Positions 1-5,268 of a stretch of 8,344 bases of DNA are shown piece by piece (the stretch's first letter is position 1; each line of letters begins with the position of its first letter). The translations under genes and the position numbers were made by a program. This DNA is from Candidatus Methanoperedens sp. GTDB taxonomy: Archaea > Halobacteriota > Methanosarcinia > Methanosarcinales > Methanoperedenaceae. The stretch spans positions 1-8,344 of the forward strand of contig JAPZAN010000141.1 of assembly GCA_027460605.1 (NCBI GenBank). Direction: 5' to 3'. The notes under the pieces were generated by a model, which ran no database searches, was not told the DNA's origin, and was given only the letters and a program-made list of their open reading frames with translations.

Positions 1-1
1 A

Positions 2-403
2 TCATGTCGCCCTGAAAAATCTCTTATGTGCCCAGCGTTCCGTATTTTGATATTGATATTCTGTCATCCAGCCGCTGTATTCCATTTTGTTCTTTTCTAC
101 CATATTGCCCGTATCCATATCAACAAGAGCTGTGAAGGTGATATTTCCTTGAATGAGAACAACACGGACGACCTTTTTATCTCCGTTTGCAGTAGATATT
201 ATCCTGCCGTGATCCTGGACTGTAATATTATAGTTGTTACCTCCCATCTCGTTTTTCAGTGCATCCTGAACTGAGTTTATTACGAAAGTTTTCTGTTCCC
301 CGTTAAGCGGGAATGTATGTATCTCTATATAGACAAATCTGATTCCTACTGCAATAACCAGCAGCGCGATCATAACAATTGCCAGTGCTTTCCATAAGTT
401 CAT
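2..403 (-). CDS. Small membrane-anchored protein of unknown function
   Basis: I do not recognise this 133-residue protein. Residues 6-26 form one strongly hydrophobic segment after a short MNLWK start, so it is probably an N-terminal membrane anchor or uncleaved signal anchor. The remaining ~105 residues are polar and would lie outside the cell. They look like an alpha/beta domain: a helix near 35-53 (QKTFVINSVQDALKNEM), then strands near 58-70, 77-85 and 88-97 ending in ALVDMDTGNMVE. This pattern loosely recalls PepSY-like domains, but I cannot assign it. The C-terminus (WAHKRFFRAT) is basic. The ATG at 403 has no SD, but a TATA-like box lies about 27 bp upstream (426-433), which fits a leaderless transcript. 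The gene upstream on the same strand (490-963) is also a membrane protein; 86 bp containing a repeated element separate them. The reading frame is complete, ending in TGA at 2-4. Confidence 0.7.
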   Translation of the reverse strand: MNLWKALAIVMIALLVIAVGIRFVYIEIHTFPLNGEQKTFVINSVQDALKNEMGGNNYNITVQDHGRIISTANGDKKVVRVVLIQGNITFTALVDMDTGNMVEKNKMEYSGWMTEYQYQNTERWAHKRFFRAT

Positions 404-416
404 AAGCAGTTACAGG

Positions 417-485
417 GATGAAAGACCATATAACAGTTCCCTGAAAATCCCGTGAAAGCAGTTTTAAGAAAATGAAAATAATCCT
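417..485 (-). repeat. Intergenic repeat element, copy 1
   Basis: This stretch matches 5187-5255 at 57 of 69 positions with no gaps (hand alignment). The best-conserved core is the CCTGAAA...GTGAAAGCAGTTTTAA part. It begins 4 bp beyond the stop codon of the 490-963 gene and runs towards the 403 gene. Read on the minus strand it contains, in order, a T-rich tract (TTTTCATTTTCTT), two half-sites of the form TTTCACGGG and TTTCAGGG about 11 bp apart, and a TATA-like box. It could be a combined terminator and regulated promoter or a dispersed intergenic repeat. Confidence 0.8.
426..433 (-). promoter_or_regulatory. TATA-like box for the gene starting at 403
   Basis: On the minus strand this reads TTATATGG. 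Its centre is about 27 bp upstream of the ATG at 403, the distance expected between an archaeal TATA box and the transcription start, so the transcript would be leaderless or nearly so. No SD is visible before that ATG, which agrees. It lies inside repeat copy 1. This is a position and motif argument only. Confidence 0.5.
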
Positions 486-489
486 ACGG

Positions 490-963
490 CTAGCCCTTTT
501 TTACCAAAACCCTGTTTCCCATCCCATCCCTTTGGCGTATTATCAATCCCCGTCTCTCAAGCCTGTCAAGAAGCCTGCTCACTTTCGGTTCTGAAAAACC
601 TGTCTTTGAAACCAAATCCCTCTGTAATATCTCATTATTGCCAAGGATTTCCTTAAATAATATCTTCTCGTCGCCCTCAAGCAGATTAACAGCCAGTAAG
701 GCTGTATTTTTATTTTCCGGGATTTCAGCGATGGTTTGTTTTAACCCGGGTATCTCCTTTTCCTGTGTGGACAGGGTTATGTAAAGGAAAGCCATGCCTC
801 CGAACCATGCTGCTATGATGAAAAATAATACATCATTTAATGAAAAATATGAAGCTCCTTCTACCGGTACTGCCCTGCCATCCTCTAAAATAAGCTGGAC
901 CGGGCCTGTAGCCAGAAGCCTGTCTATCAGCAGGAGTACCGAAATGAACAAGGCTGTCAACAA
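490..963 (-). CDS. Membrane-anchored winged-helix transcriptional regulator (N-terminus uncertain)
   Basis: From the TTG at 963 the protein is 157 residues with two hydrophobic segments (about 1-19 and 43-64) joined by a short polar loop. A C-terminal winged helix-turn-helix domain follows at about 97-157. LQRDLVSKTGFSEPKVSRLL is a clear HTH, followed by the LERRGLI turn and a basic wing (RQRDGMGNRVLVKKG), as in MarR/IclR-like folds. Archaea have many such two-pass proteins with a cytoplasmic DNA-binding tail. The annotated start is doubtful: the frame stays open upstream to 1029, encoding a plausible cytoplasmic lead-in (DTEEIIKGARKELIVV) that would complete the first membrane segment. No ATG, GTG or TTG occurs in that part, and a TAA closes the frame at 1030-1032. 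The true start is therefore non-canonical or lost by frameshift. The gene is divergent from the glycan operon. Its target is unknown. Confidence 0.75.
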   Translation of the reverse strand: MLTALFISVLLLIDRLLATGPVQLILEDGRAVPVEGASYFSLNDVLFFIIAAWFGGMAFLYITLSTQEKEIPGLKQTIAEIPENKNTALLAVNLLEGDEKILFKEILGNNEILQRDLVSKTGFSEPKVSRLLDRLERRGLIIRQRDGMGNRVLVKKG

Positions 964-1055
964 AAAAATTGTATTGATAATTACAACGATGAGTTCTTTT
1001 CTTGCACCTTTTATGATTTCTTCGGTGTCTTAAGAGCTTCAATATCAAATAGAAG

Positions 1056-2429
1056 ATGTCGATAGATAATAATATATGGAGTAATAGCGAATTATTGGAC
1101 GTGAAAACAGCAATCCTGGGTGGTGGTCTTACCGGTATCACTCTCGCCCGCTTACTCCATGAAAAGGGTGAAGAGGTGACAGTTCTTGAGCAAGAACCTG
1201 ATTATGGCGGATTATGCCGCTCCATGAGCGATTCCGGATTCACTTTTGATATTGGAGGCTCACACATCATTTTCAGCCGGGATGCAGAAGTCCTCAAATT
1301 TATGCTTGATGTGCTCAGTGAGAACAGCCAGAAGAACAAACGCAATACAAAAATTTTCTATAAAGGACGATATATCAAATATCCCTTTGAAAACGGGCTA
1401 TATCAGCTTCCAAAGGAAGATCTCTTCTTCTGTATCAATGAATTCATCAAGACCCTGATTGCTATTGAAAAGGGTGAACTGCAACCCCCCAAGAATTTTC
1501 GTGAATGGATCATTTATACCTTCGGGAAAGGCATCGCTGATTTATACCTGATTCCTTATAACGAAAAGATCTGGAAATTTCCAGCAGAGCGGATGTCATT
1601 GCACTGGGTGGAAGGGCGCATTCCCCGCCCCCCCGTGGAGGATGTGATGAAATCAGCTATAGGTATTGAGACAGAGGGGTACACCCACCAGGCAGTTTTC
1701 AGTTATCCCAATAAAGGCGGAATAGAGGCATTAATCAGGGCAATTGCACTGCCCATCAAGGAAAAAATACGCACAGGGTTCCCCGTATCTTCTATCAGAG
1801 AGAAAAACGGAATTTTTACTATCAGCGGGAGCACCTACAAAGTCACTGCTGACCGCTGTATATCAACCATACCACTACAGGAGCTTCTGAGATGCCTTGA
1901 TGATGTCCCCGAACGTGTCCGGATATCCTGTGATGAATTAAAGTATAACTCACTCGCTTGCGTTTTTATTGGCATAAAGGGAAAAGTTCCGGATATTTCA
2001 TGGCTGTATGTCCATGAAAAAGAGTCAGGCTTATTTAACAGGGTCTCATTCCCTTCCAATTACAGTCCTGAGGTGGCGCCTCCCGGACACTCGTCAATCC
2101 TCGTCGAGATAACTTATCACGAAGGTGATCAGGTATCAGCCATGCAAGACCAGGAAATTATCAACCATGTGATAGAATCCCTAAAGAATATGAAAATTAT
2201 CAAGCCTGATGAGGTAATGTATACTGCCATGGAGCGGCAAAAATATGCATATGTTATTTATGATATTGATTATTTAAGGAATATCGCTATAGTGAAAGAC
2301 TTCTGTGCGAAGAGAGGCATAGCACTTGTCGGACGTTTTGCAGAGTTTGAATATCTCAATATGGACGGCTGTATCCGGAGTGCACTTAATTTTACGAGGA
2401 ATAATTATGCGAGTGAACATTTTTGCTGA
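1056..2429 (+). CDS. FAD-dependent UDP-galactopyranose mutase-like oxidoreductase
   Basis: This 457-residue flavoprotein belongs to the amine oxidase/UDP-galactopyranose mutase-like (COG1232-type) group. An N-terminal Rossmann FAD-binding motif GGGLTG (22-27) is followed by the ribose-binding acid in TVLEQE (E45) and by GGLCRSM. Then come FDIGGSHIIF (64-73), YNEKIWKFP (168-175), the FSYPNKGG block (215-222) and the C-terminal FAD-contact motif GRFAEFEYLNMDG (426-438). These are typical of this family in surface-polysaccharide loci. The substrate, probably a nucleotide-linked or lipid-linked sugar, cannot be read from sequence. The start is ambiguous. ATG 1056 adds 15 polar residues, whereas GTG 1101 gives MKTAILGGG, the usual family start, and has a TATA-like box 26 bp upstream, suggesting a leaderless message. 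It is first in a three-gene unit and overlaps the next gene by 23 bp. Confidence 0.85.
   Translation: MSIDNNIWSNSELLDVKTAILGGGLTGITLARLLHEKGEEVTVLEQEPDYGGLCRSMSDSGFTFDIGGSHIIFSRDAEVLKFMLDVLSENSQKNKRNTKIFYKGRYIKYPFENGLYQLPKEDLFFCINEFIKTLIAIEKGELQPPKNFREWIIYTFGKGIADLYLIPYNEKIWKFPAERMSLHWVEGRIPRPPVEDVMKSAIGIETEGYTHQAVFSYPNKGGIEALIRAIALPIKEKIRTGFPVSSIREKNGIFTISGSTYKVTADRCISTIPLQELLRCLDDVPERVRISCDELKYNSLACVFIGIKGKVPDISWLYVHEKESGLFNRVSFPSNYSPEVAPPGHSSILVEITYHEGDQVSAMQDQEIINHVIESLKNMKIIKPDEVMYTAMERQKYAYVIYDIDYLRNIAIVKDFCAKRGIALVGRFAEFEYLNMDGCIRSALNFTRNNYASEHFC
1071..1079. promoter_or_regulatory. TATA-like box in the divergent region, possibly bidirectional
   Basis: The sequence AATATATGG (CCATATATT on the other strand) sits about 26 bp before GTG 1101 on the plus strand and about 30 bp before a TTG at 1042-1040 on the minus strand. 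It could therefore serve the glycan operon, the regulator gene, or both. The assignment rests on spacing and composition only. If transcription of the operon starts near 1101, the ATG at 1056 could not be used. Confidence 0.4.
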
Positions 2430-3384
2430 GGATATTCTCTCTCTTAAATATATCGGATGTTCAACAGTAGCAAAGACACTCTACAGGCAGTTGTCCCAGA
2501 TGCCGGACGTAGATGTATCATGGAATTCGAATAGTTACGACTTTGATGTTGTTCATTACCACACTTTTGGACCATTATCGCTTTTAAACAGGAAATATTC
2601 CCATGGTGTCAAAATATTAACTGCGCATTCCACACCTCGCGTCAATGAAGGCAATCTGGCGTTTTGCAAATCCATCAATAATTATTATCCCGATATCTAC
2701 CGGAAGTTTGATCATATTATCAACATTTCAGCCCCATGCCAGCGCGAAATCGAACAAATGCTACCGGATTTTCCTACCACGTTGATACCCAATGGAATTG
2801 ATCTGGATTATTTCAAAAGAGATGAAGAAAAAAGAAAGAGTTTCAGGGAAAAATTAAATATTGAGGATGATGAAAAAGTGGTACTCACTGTGGCGCAGCA
2901 GACGCCGCGCAAGGGTATATACGATTTTATTGAGCTCTCAAGAATGTATCCTGGGATACGGTGGGTCTGGGTAGGCGGGGTTCCCTATGGGGCATTATCA
3001 AAAGATTATCTCCAGATAAAACAGATGAAATGTCTCTGTGGAGAGAACACTATTTTTACGGGATTTATTCCTGATATAATAGAAGCGTACAGTGGAGCAG
3101 ATGTATTTTTCATGCCTTCTTATGCAGAAACTTTTGGATTGGTAATCCTGGAGGCACTAGCCTGCAGTCTGCCGGTAGTTGCCCGTGGGATACCGGAATT
3201 CAGAGAGATTTTTGGAGGCGTGGTGCAATTCTTTAATAATATAGAGGAGGCGGCAGCGCGAATCACAGATGATGAATCATTAAGGCGCTGTTCTATTAGG
3301 TCACGTGCCTTCACCGAGCAGTATGATATTAAAAATGTTGCAGATATGCATTGTAGTCTTTATAGGAAACTCATAGAATCATGA
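2407..3384 (+). CDS. GT4-type (GT-B fold) glycosyltransferase
   Basis: This 325-residue protein has the two Rossmann-like halves of GT-B glycosyltransferases. The N-terminal acceptor half is about 1-150, with DVVHYHTFG at 47-55, TAHSTP at 72-77 and IPNGIDLDYF at 127-136. The C-terminal donor half carries VAQQTPRKG (162-170), whose R168/K169 usually contact the donor phosphates, IFTGFIPD (216-223) and the EX7E signature ETFGLVILE (E241, E249). Such retaining enzymes transfer a sugar from a nucleotide sugar. No membrane segment is visible, so it probably acts on the cytoplasmic face. I chose ATG 2407 because GAGGAA precedes it and MRVNIFAED is a natural GT-B start; an in-frame TTG at 2326 lies deep in the upstream gene. 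It overlaps the upstream gene by 23 bp and the next by 4 bp, so translation is probably coupled. Donor and acceptor are unknown. Confidence 0.88.
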   Translation: MRVNIFAEDILSLKYIGCSTVAKTLYRQLSQMPDVDVSWNSNSYDFDVVHYHTFGPLSLLNRKYSHGVKILTAHSTPRVNEGNLAFCKSINNYYPDIYRKFDHIINISAPCQREIEQMLPDFPTTLIPNGIDLDYFKRDEEKRKSFREKLNIEDDEKVVLTVAQQTPRKGIYDFIELSRMYPGIRWVWVGGVPYGALSKDYLQIKQMKCLCGENTIFTGFIPDIIEAYSGADVFFMPSYAETFGLVILEALACSLPVVARGIPEFREIFGGVVQFFNNIEEAAARITDDESLRRCSIRSRAFTEQYDIKNVADMHCSLYRKLIES

Positions 3385-4079
3385 TATCTGTAATTATCCC
3401 CACTTACAATGAAGAAGCCAACATTACAGCTTGTATGCAATCACTCTGCCATCAGACACTTAGTAGGGATGAATACGAGCTCATCGTAGTTGATGGAAAT
3501 TCGAAGGACAGCACATGTGAACTGGCACGGGCATATGCGGATGAAGTTATGACCCAGACAAGCAAAAAGGTGGGAGGAGCCAGGAATGACGGTGTATTGC
3601 GTGCAGAGGGAGATATCATTGCTACCACCGATGCAGACTGCATTATTCCTCCTGAATGGCTTGAGATAATAAAGAATGATTTCGAGTCGCAAGATATTGT
3701 TCAACTCTATGGGACTGTTTATCCGATTGAAGAGGGGATAAAACACAAGCTCTCCCTTATGGGTGCAAACACTTTCTCCCGGATCGGGTATTATACCCGC
3801 GCCCTGTATTATACGCTGGGATGCAACACTGCATTTGATAAAAAAGCCTTCATCAGGGCTGGCATGTACCGGTGCATCGATGCAGGCGATGACCTTGAGA
3901 TTGCACAGAGGATGCGAAAAATAGGGCGTGTGATGCTGGATGATCGTATGAAGGTCGGATTCTCAATGCGCAGGTTCCAGCAATTCGGGACGATAAAATC
4001 GGTCTATGAATGGCTATACATAGTTACCAATGGGGGCAAAGCTTCAAAATACTCATACTCGAAACGAAATTACAGATAA
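3381..4079 (+). CDS. GT2-type (GT-A fold) glycosyltransferase
   Basis: This 232-residue inverting glycosyltransferase opens with the family start VIIPTYNEE (4-12). It continues with VVDGNSKDST (36-45), VGGARNDG (64-71) and the metal-binding DXD motif in TTDADC (D84, D86). An AGDDLE block (168-173) with downstream RMRK (177-180) follows, matching the catalytic acidic region of GT2 enzymes. The C-terminus (SMRRFQQFGTIKSVYEWL) resembles the amphipathic tail that follows the GT-A domain in many small GT2 proteins. The long transmembrane tail of polyprenyl-phosphate sugar synthases is absent. The ATG overlaps the stop of the GT4 gene (ATGA), implying coupled translation and a shared product with the two genes before it. 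It is the last gene of the unit and faces the PHP gene tail-to-tail across 46 bp. The sugar and acceptor cannot be named. Confidence 0.9.
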   Translation: MISVIIPTYNEEANITACMQSLCHQTLSRDEYELIVVDGNSKDSTCELARAYADEVMTQTSKKVGGARNDGVLRAEGDIIATTDADCIIPPEWLEIIKNDFESQDIVQLYGTVYPIEEGIKHKLSLMGANTFSRIGYYTRALYYTLGCNTAFDKKAFIRAGMYRCIDAGDDLEIAQRMRKIGRVMLDDRMKVGFSMRRFQQFGTIKSVYEWLYIVTNGGKASKYSYSKRNYR

Positions 4080-4125
4080 AATATTTGCCATCTCTTGATT
4101 TTCCTGTGGTAAAATAAATAATAAT

Positions 4126-4992
4126 TCAGCGATCATGCTGTTCTTTCCATATCCTGCGTCCTTTTTTTTTCAACATCCTATCGCCAATCAGGGTACAAAC
4201 AACCGGCATTGGTGAAAATGCATACAAAATAGAACCCAGCAAATATAATATTTTGCGTGAATTTCTTACCCTGGATATTCTTGCAGACATGGGACATTCT
4301 ACGCCATTAAAATTCAGGATGGTCTTTGACGATTCATATGCTACCCGGGTACTATAATTGACGAACTCCCGCAGAGATGCTACTTTTCCGCCATAAATTG
4401 TTTGCTTATTCTTTATCCCAGCCCGCAGGTCTTCCTGGGAACTGCCATCAAATAAAGTATAACCGTTTCCTATCATGCAACTTGCATGCGCATCACTTCC
4501 GCCAAGCTTCGCATGCCCGTTACAACTTTCAAGTGCAATAGCATTTGAATATCCATCCCTGTGTAATGCATTGAATACTTCAATCCCGTCAAACCTTAAT
4601 GTGTTCATTTTTTTCCCGACACAGGAACAATGTGCACTAAAAGGGTGCGGGGCAATGGCTATGCCGTCCTGCCCGTGTATTTGTTCTATCGTTTCTTCGG
4701 CACTTAAACCAGGTTGTACTTGCTCATTGAGGAATAATCCTAATATTTCTCCGCCTTTTGAAGAAATCTCTTCACCTATCACCACTAATTCCTTATTGTA
4801 CTCCCGGGCTTTAACTGCGCCTTTAATCGTGTTGTGATCCGTTATACAGAGAACATCGAGCCCAAGTTTTTCGGCGACTTTAATTGATGTCCTGGGAGTG
4901 GTCACACTATCCGGATATGATAAAAACGAATATTTGGAGAATCCTGAATACATGGTGTGAGTATGAATATCGCCGACTCCTATTTCTTGCAT
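4126..4992 (-). CDS. PHP-domain metal-dependent phosphoesterase with C-terminal hydrophobic segment
   Basis: This 288-residue protein carries the ordered metal ligands of the PHP fold: DIHTHT (H10, H12), CITDHNT (D52, H53), GEE (E75), APHPF (H116) and GGSDAH (D167, H169). Members resembling TrpH/YciV hydrolyse phosphate esters such as 3',5'-bisphosphonucleotides or oligonucleotides. The substrate here is not readable, although all motif residues are present, so it should be active. The usual compact PHP domain ends near 210. About 75 extra residues follow, including a hydrophobic stretch at 248-270 (ILYLLGSILYAF...PVVCTLIG) flanked by RNSRK and KKKGRR, suggesting membrane attachment with a basic cytoplasmic end. 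ATG 4992 has a G-rich SD-like AGGGGGC and a TATA-like box about 35 bp upstream. The gene is convergent with the glycosyltransferase operon; a functional link is possible but unproven. Confidence 0.85.
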   Translation of the reverse strand: MQEIGVGDIHTHTMYSGFSKYSFLSYPDSVTTPRTSIKVAEKLGLDVLCITDHNTIKGAVKAREYNKELVVIGEEISSKGGEILGLFLNEQVQPGLSAEETIEQIHGQDGIAIAPHPFSAHCSCVGKKMNTLRFDGIEVFNALHRDGYSNAIALESCNGHAKLGGSDAHASCMIGNGYTLFDGSSQEDLRAGIKNKQTIYGGKVASLREFVNYSTRVAYESSKTILNFNGVECPMSARISRVRNSRKILYLLGSILYAFSPMPVVCTLIGDRMLKKKGRRIWKEQHDR

Positions 4993-5022
4993 ATTTTGCC
5001 CCCTATTCTATTATTAGTCTTG

Positions 5023-5032
5023 TTGTATAAAG
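5023..5032 (-). promoter_or_regulatory. TATA-like box for the PHP gene
   Basis: On the minus strand this reads CTTTATACAA, about 35 bp upstream of ATG 4992. Transcription would begin near 5002, leaving a leader of about 10 nt that just includes the G-rich SD-like stretch. The PHP gene therefore seems to have its own promoter and does not need the TATA box of repeat copy 2 further upstream. Confidence 0.45.
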
Positions 5033-5113
5033 TTCTTATTGAATCATTATTAGTTCAGCACATGTTTTTCCTGCACAAATCCGAGAATCCACCTGGTTCA
5101 TTTTTACGAATTC

Positions 5114-5130
5114 GATACATTATTCGTATC
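5114..5130. repeat. Short inverted repeat GATAC-7-GTATC
   Basis: Arms GATAC (5114-5118) and GTATC (5126-5130) flank a 7-base spacer, in the gene-free gap between the PHP and methyltransferase genes. Another GTATC follows at 5135-5139. It could form a small hairpin in a minus-strand RNA or be a protein-binding site. Confidence 0.35.
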
Positions 5131-5137
5131 TCAAAGT

Positions 5138-5164
5138 ATCAACACATCAATTTTGATGCTTGAT
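5138..5164. repeat. Nested inverted repeat built from TTGAT(G)/(C)ATCAA
   Basis: Inner arms CATCAA (5145-5150) and TTGATG (5153-5158) are separated by two bases. Outer arms ATCAA (5138-5142) and TTGAT (5160-5164) extend the symmetry across a 2/1-base internal loop. Together this gives up to 11 paired positions in 27 bases, enough for an RNA hairpin on either strand once the innermost pairs open. It lies just downstream, on the minus strand, of the predicted start from repeat copy 2's TATA box. Confidence 0.5.
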
Positions 5165-5186
5165 GGTTCCCGTTAGATACGTCATA

Positions 5187-5255
5187 GATGAAAGACTTTA
5201 TAAGAATTCCCTGAAATTGCCCTGAAAGCAGTTTTAAAAAAATGAAATTGTGCCT
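5187..5255 (-). repeat. Intergenic repeat element, copy 2
   Basis: This is the partner of 417-485 (57 of 69 positions identical, no gaps). It begins 13 bp beyond the stop codon of the methyltransferase gene, in the same orientation relative to that gene as copy 1 has to its neighbour. On the minus strand it shows a T-run (TTTCATTTTTTT), two exact TTTCAGGG half-sites with an 11-bp period, and the TATA box CTTATAAAG. Unlike copy 1, no gene starts at the expected distance downstream. Confidence 0.8.
5196..5204 (-). promoter_or_regulatory. TATA box without an obvious gene
   Basis: CTTATAAAG on the minus strand is close to a textbook archaeal TATA box and is aligned with the TATA-like box of copy 1. 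Transcription would start near 5173 and run through the inverted repeats towards the PHP gene. The nearest minus-strand ATG (5185) would give only 12 codons and lies too close to the box. Confidence 0.45.
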
Positions 5256-5268
5256 GTGGTGTCCTATT

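Larger units (their letters stand above)
4993..5268. other. 276-bp intergenic gap without a credible gene
   Basis: The gap between the PHP start and the methyltransferase stop is AT-rich. It holds, from right to left, repeat copy 2 with a strong TATA box, two inverted repeats (5138-5164 and 5114-5130), then the PHP promoter. Short ORFs on both strands have no SD and no protein-like composition. A small minus-strand RNA or a decayed gene is possible in 4993-5173. Confidence 0.5.

Noticed and set aside
417..485. Archaeal C/D box guide RNA (ATGA and CTGA boxes on the plus strand of both repeat copies)
   Set aside because: ATGAAAG and CCTGAAA only partly match boxes C and D', and no terminal CTGA box D or C/D-closing stem is present.
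833..1141. Minus-strand ORF of 102 codons spanning the divergent region
   Set aside because: It is out of frame with the winged-helix gene, and its peptide (RHRRNHKRCKKRTHRC) looks like a frame shadow. It was used only as a hint for the frameshift question.
2326..2406. N-terminal extension of the GT4 gene from TTG 2326
   Set aside because: The 27 extra residues lie inside the upstream gene in another frame, while ATG 2407 has an SD and gives the normal GT-B beginning.
4080..4125. Hairpin terminator between the convergent GT2 and PHP genes
   Set aside because: The gap is AT-rich with short T/A tracts on both strands, which could suffice for termination, but no distinct long T-run or stem allows a specific call.
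4957..5163. Plus-strand ORF of 68 codons with a hydrophobic stretch, overlapping the PHP start
   Set aside because: It has no SD, runs antisense into a well-supported gene and covers the PHP promoter; the hydrophobicity comes from AT-rich DNA.
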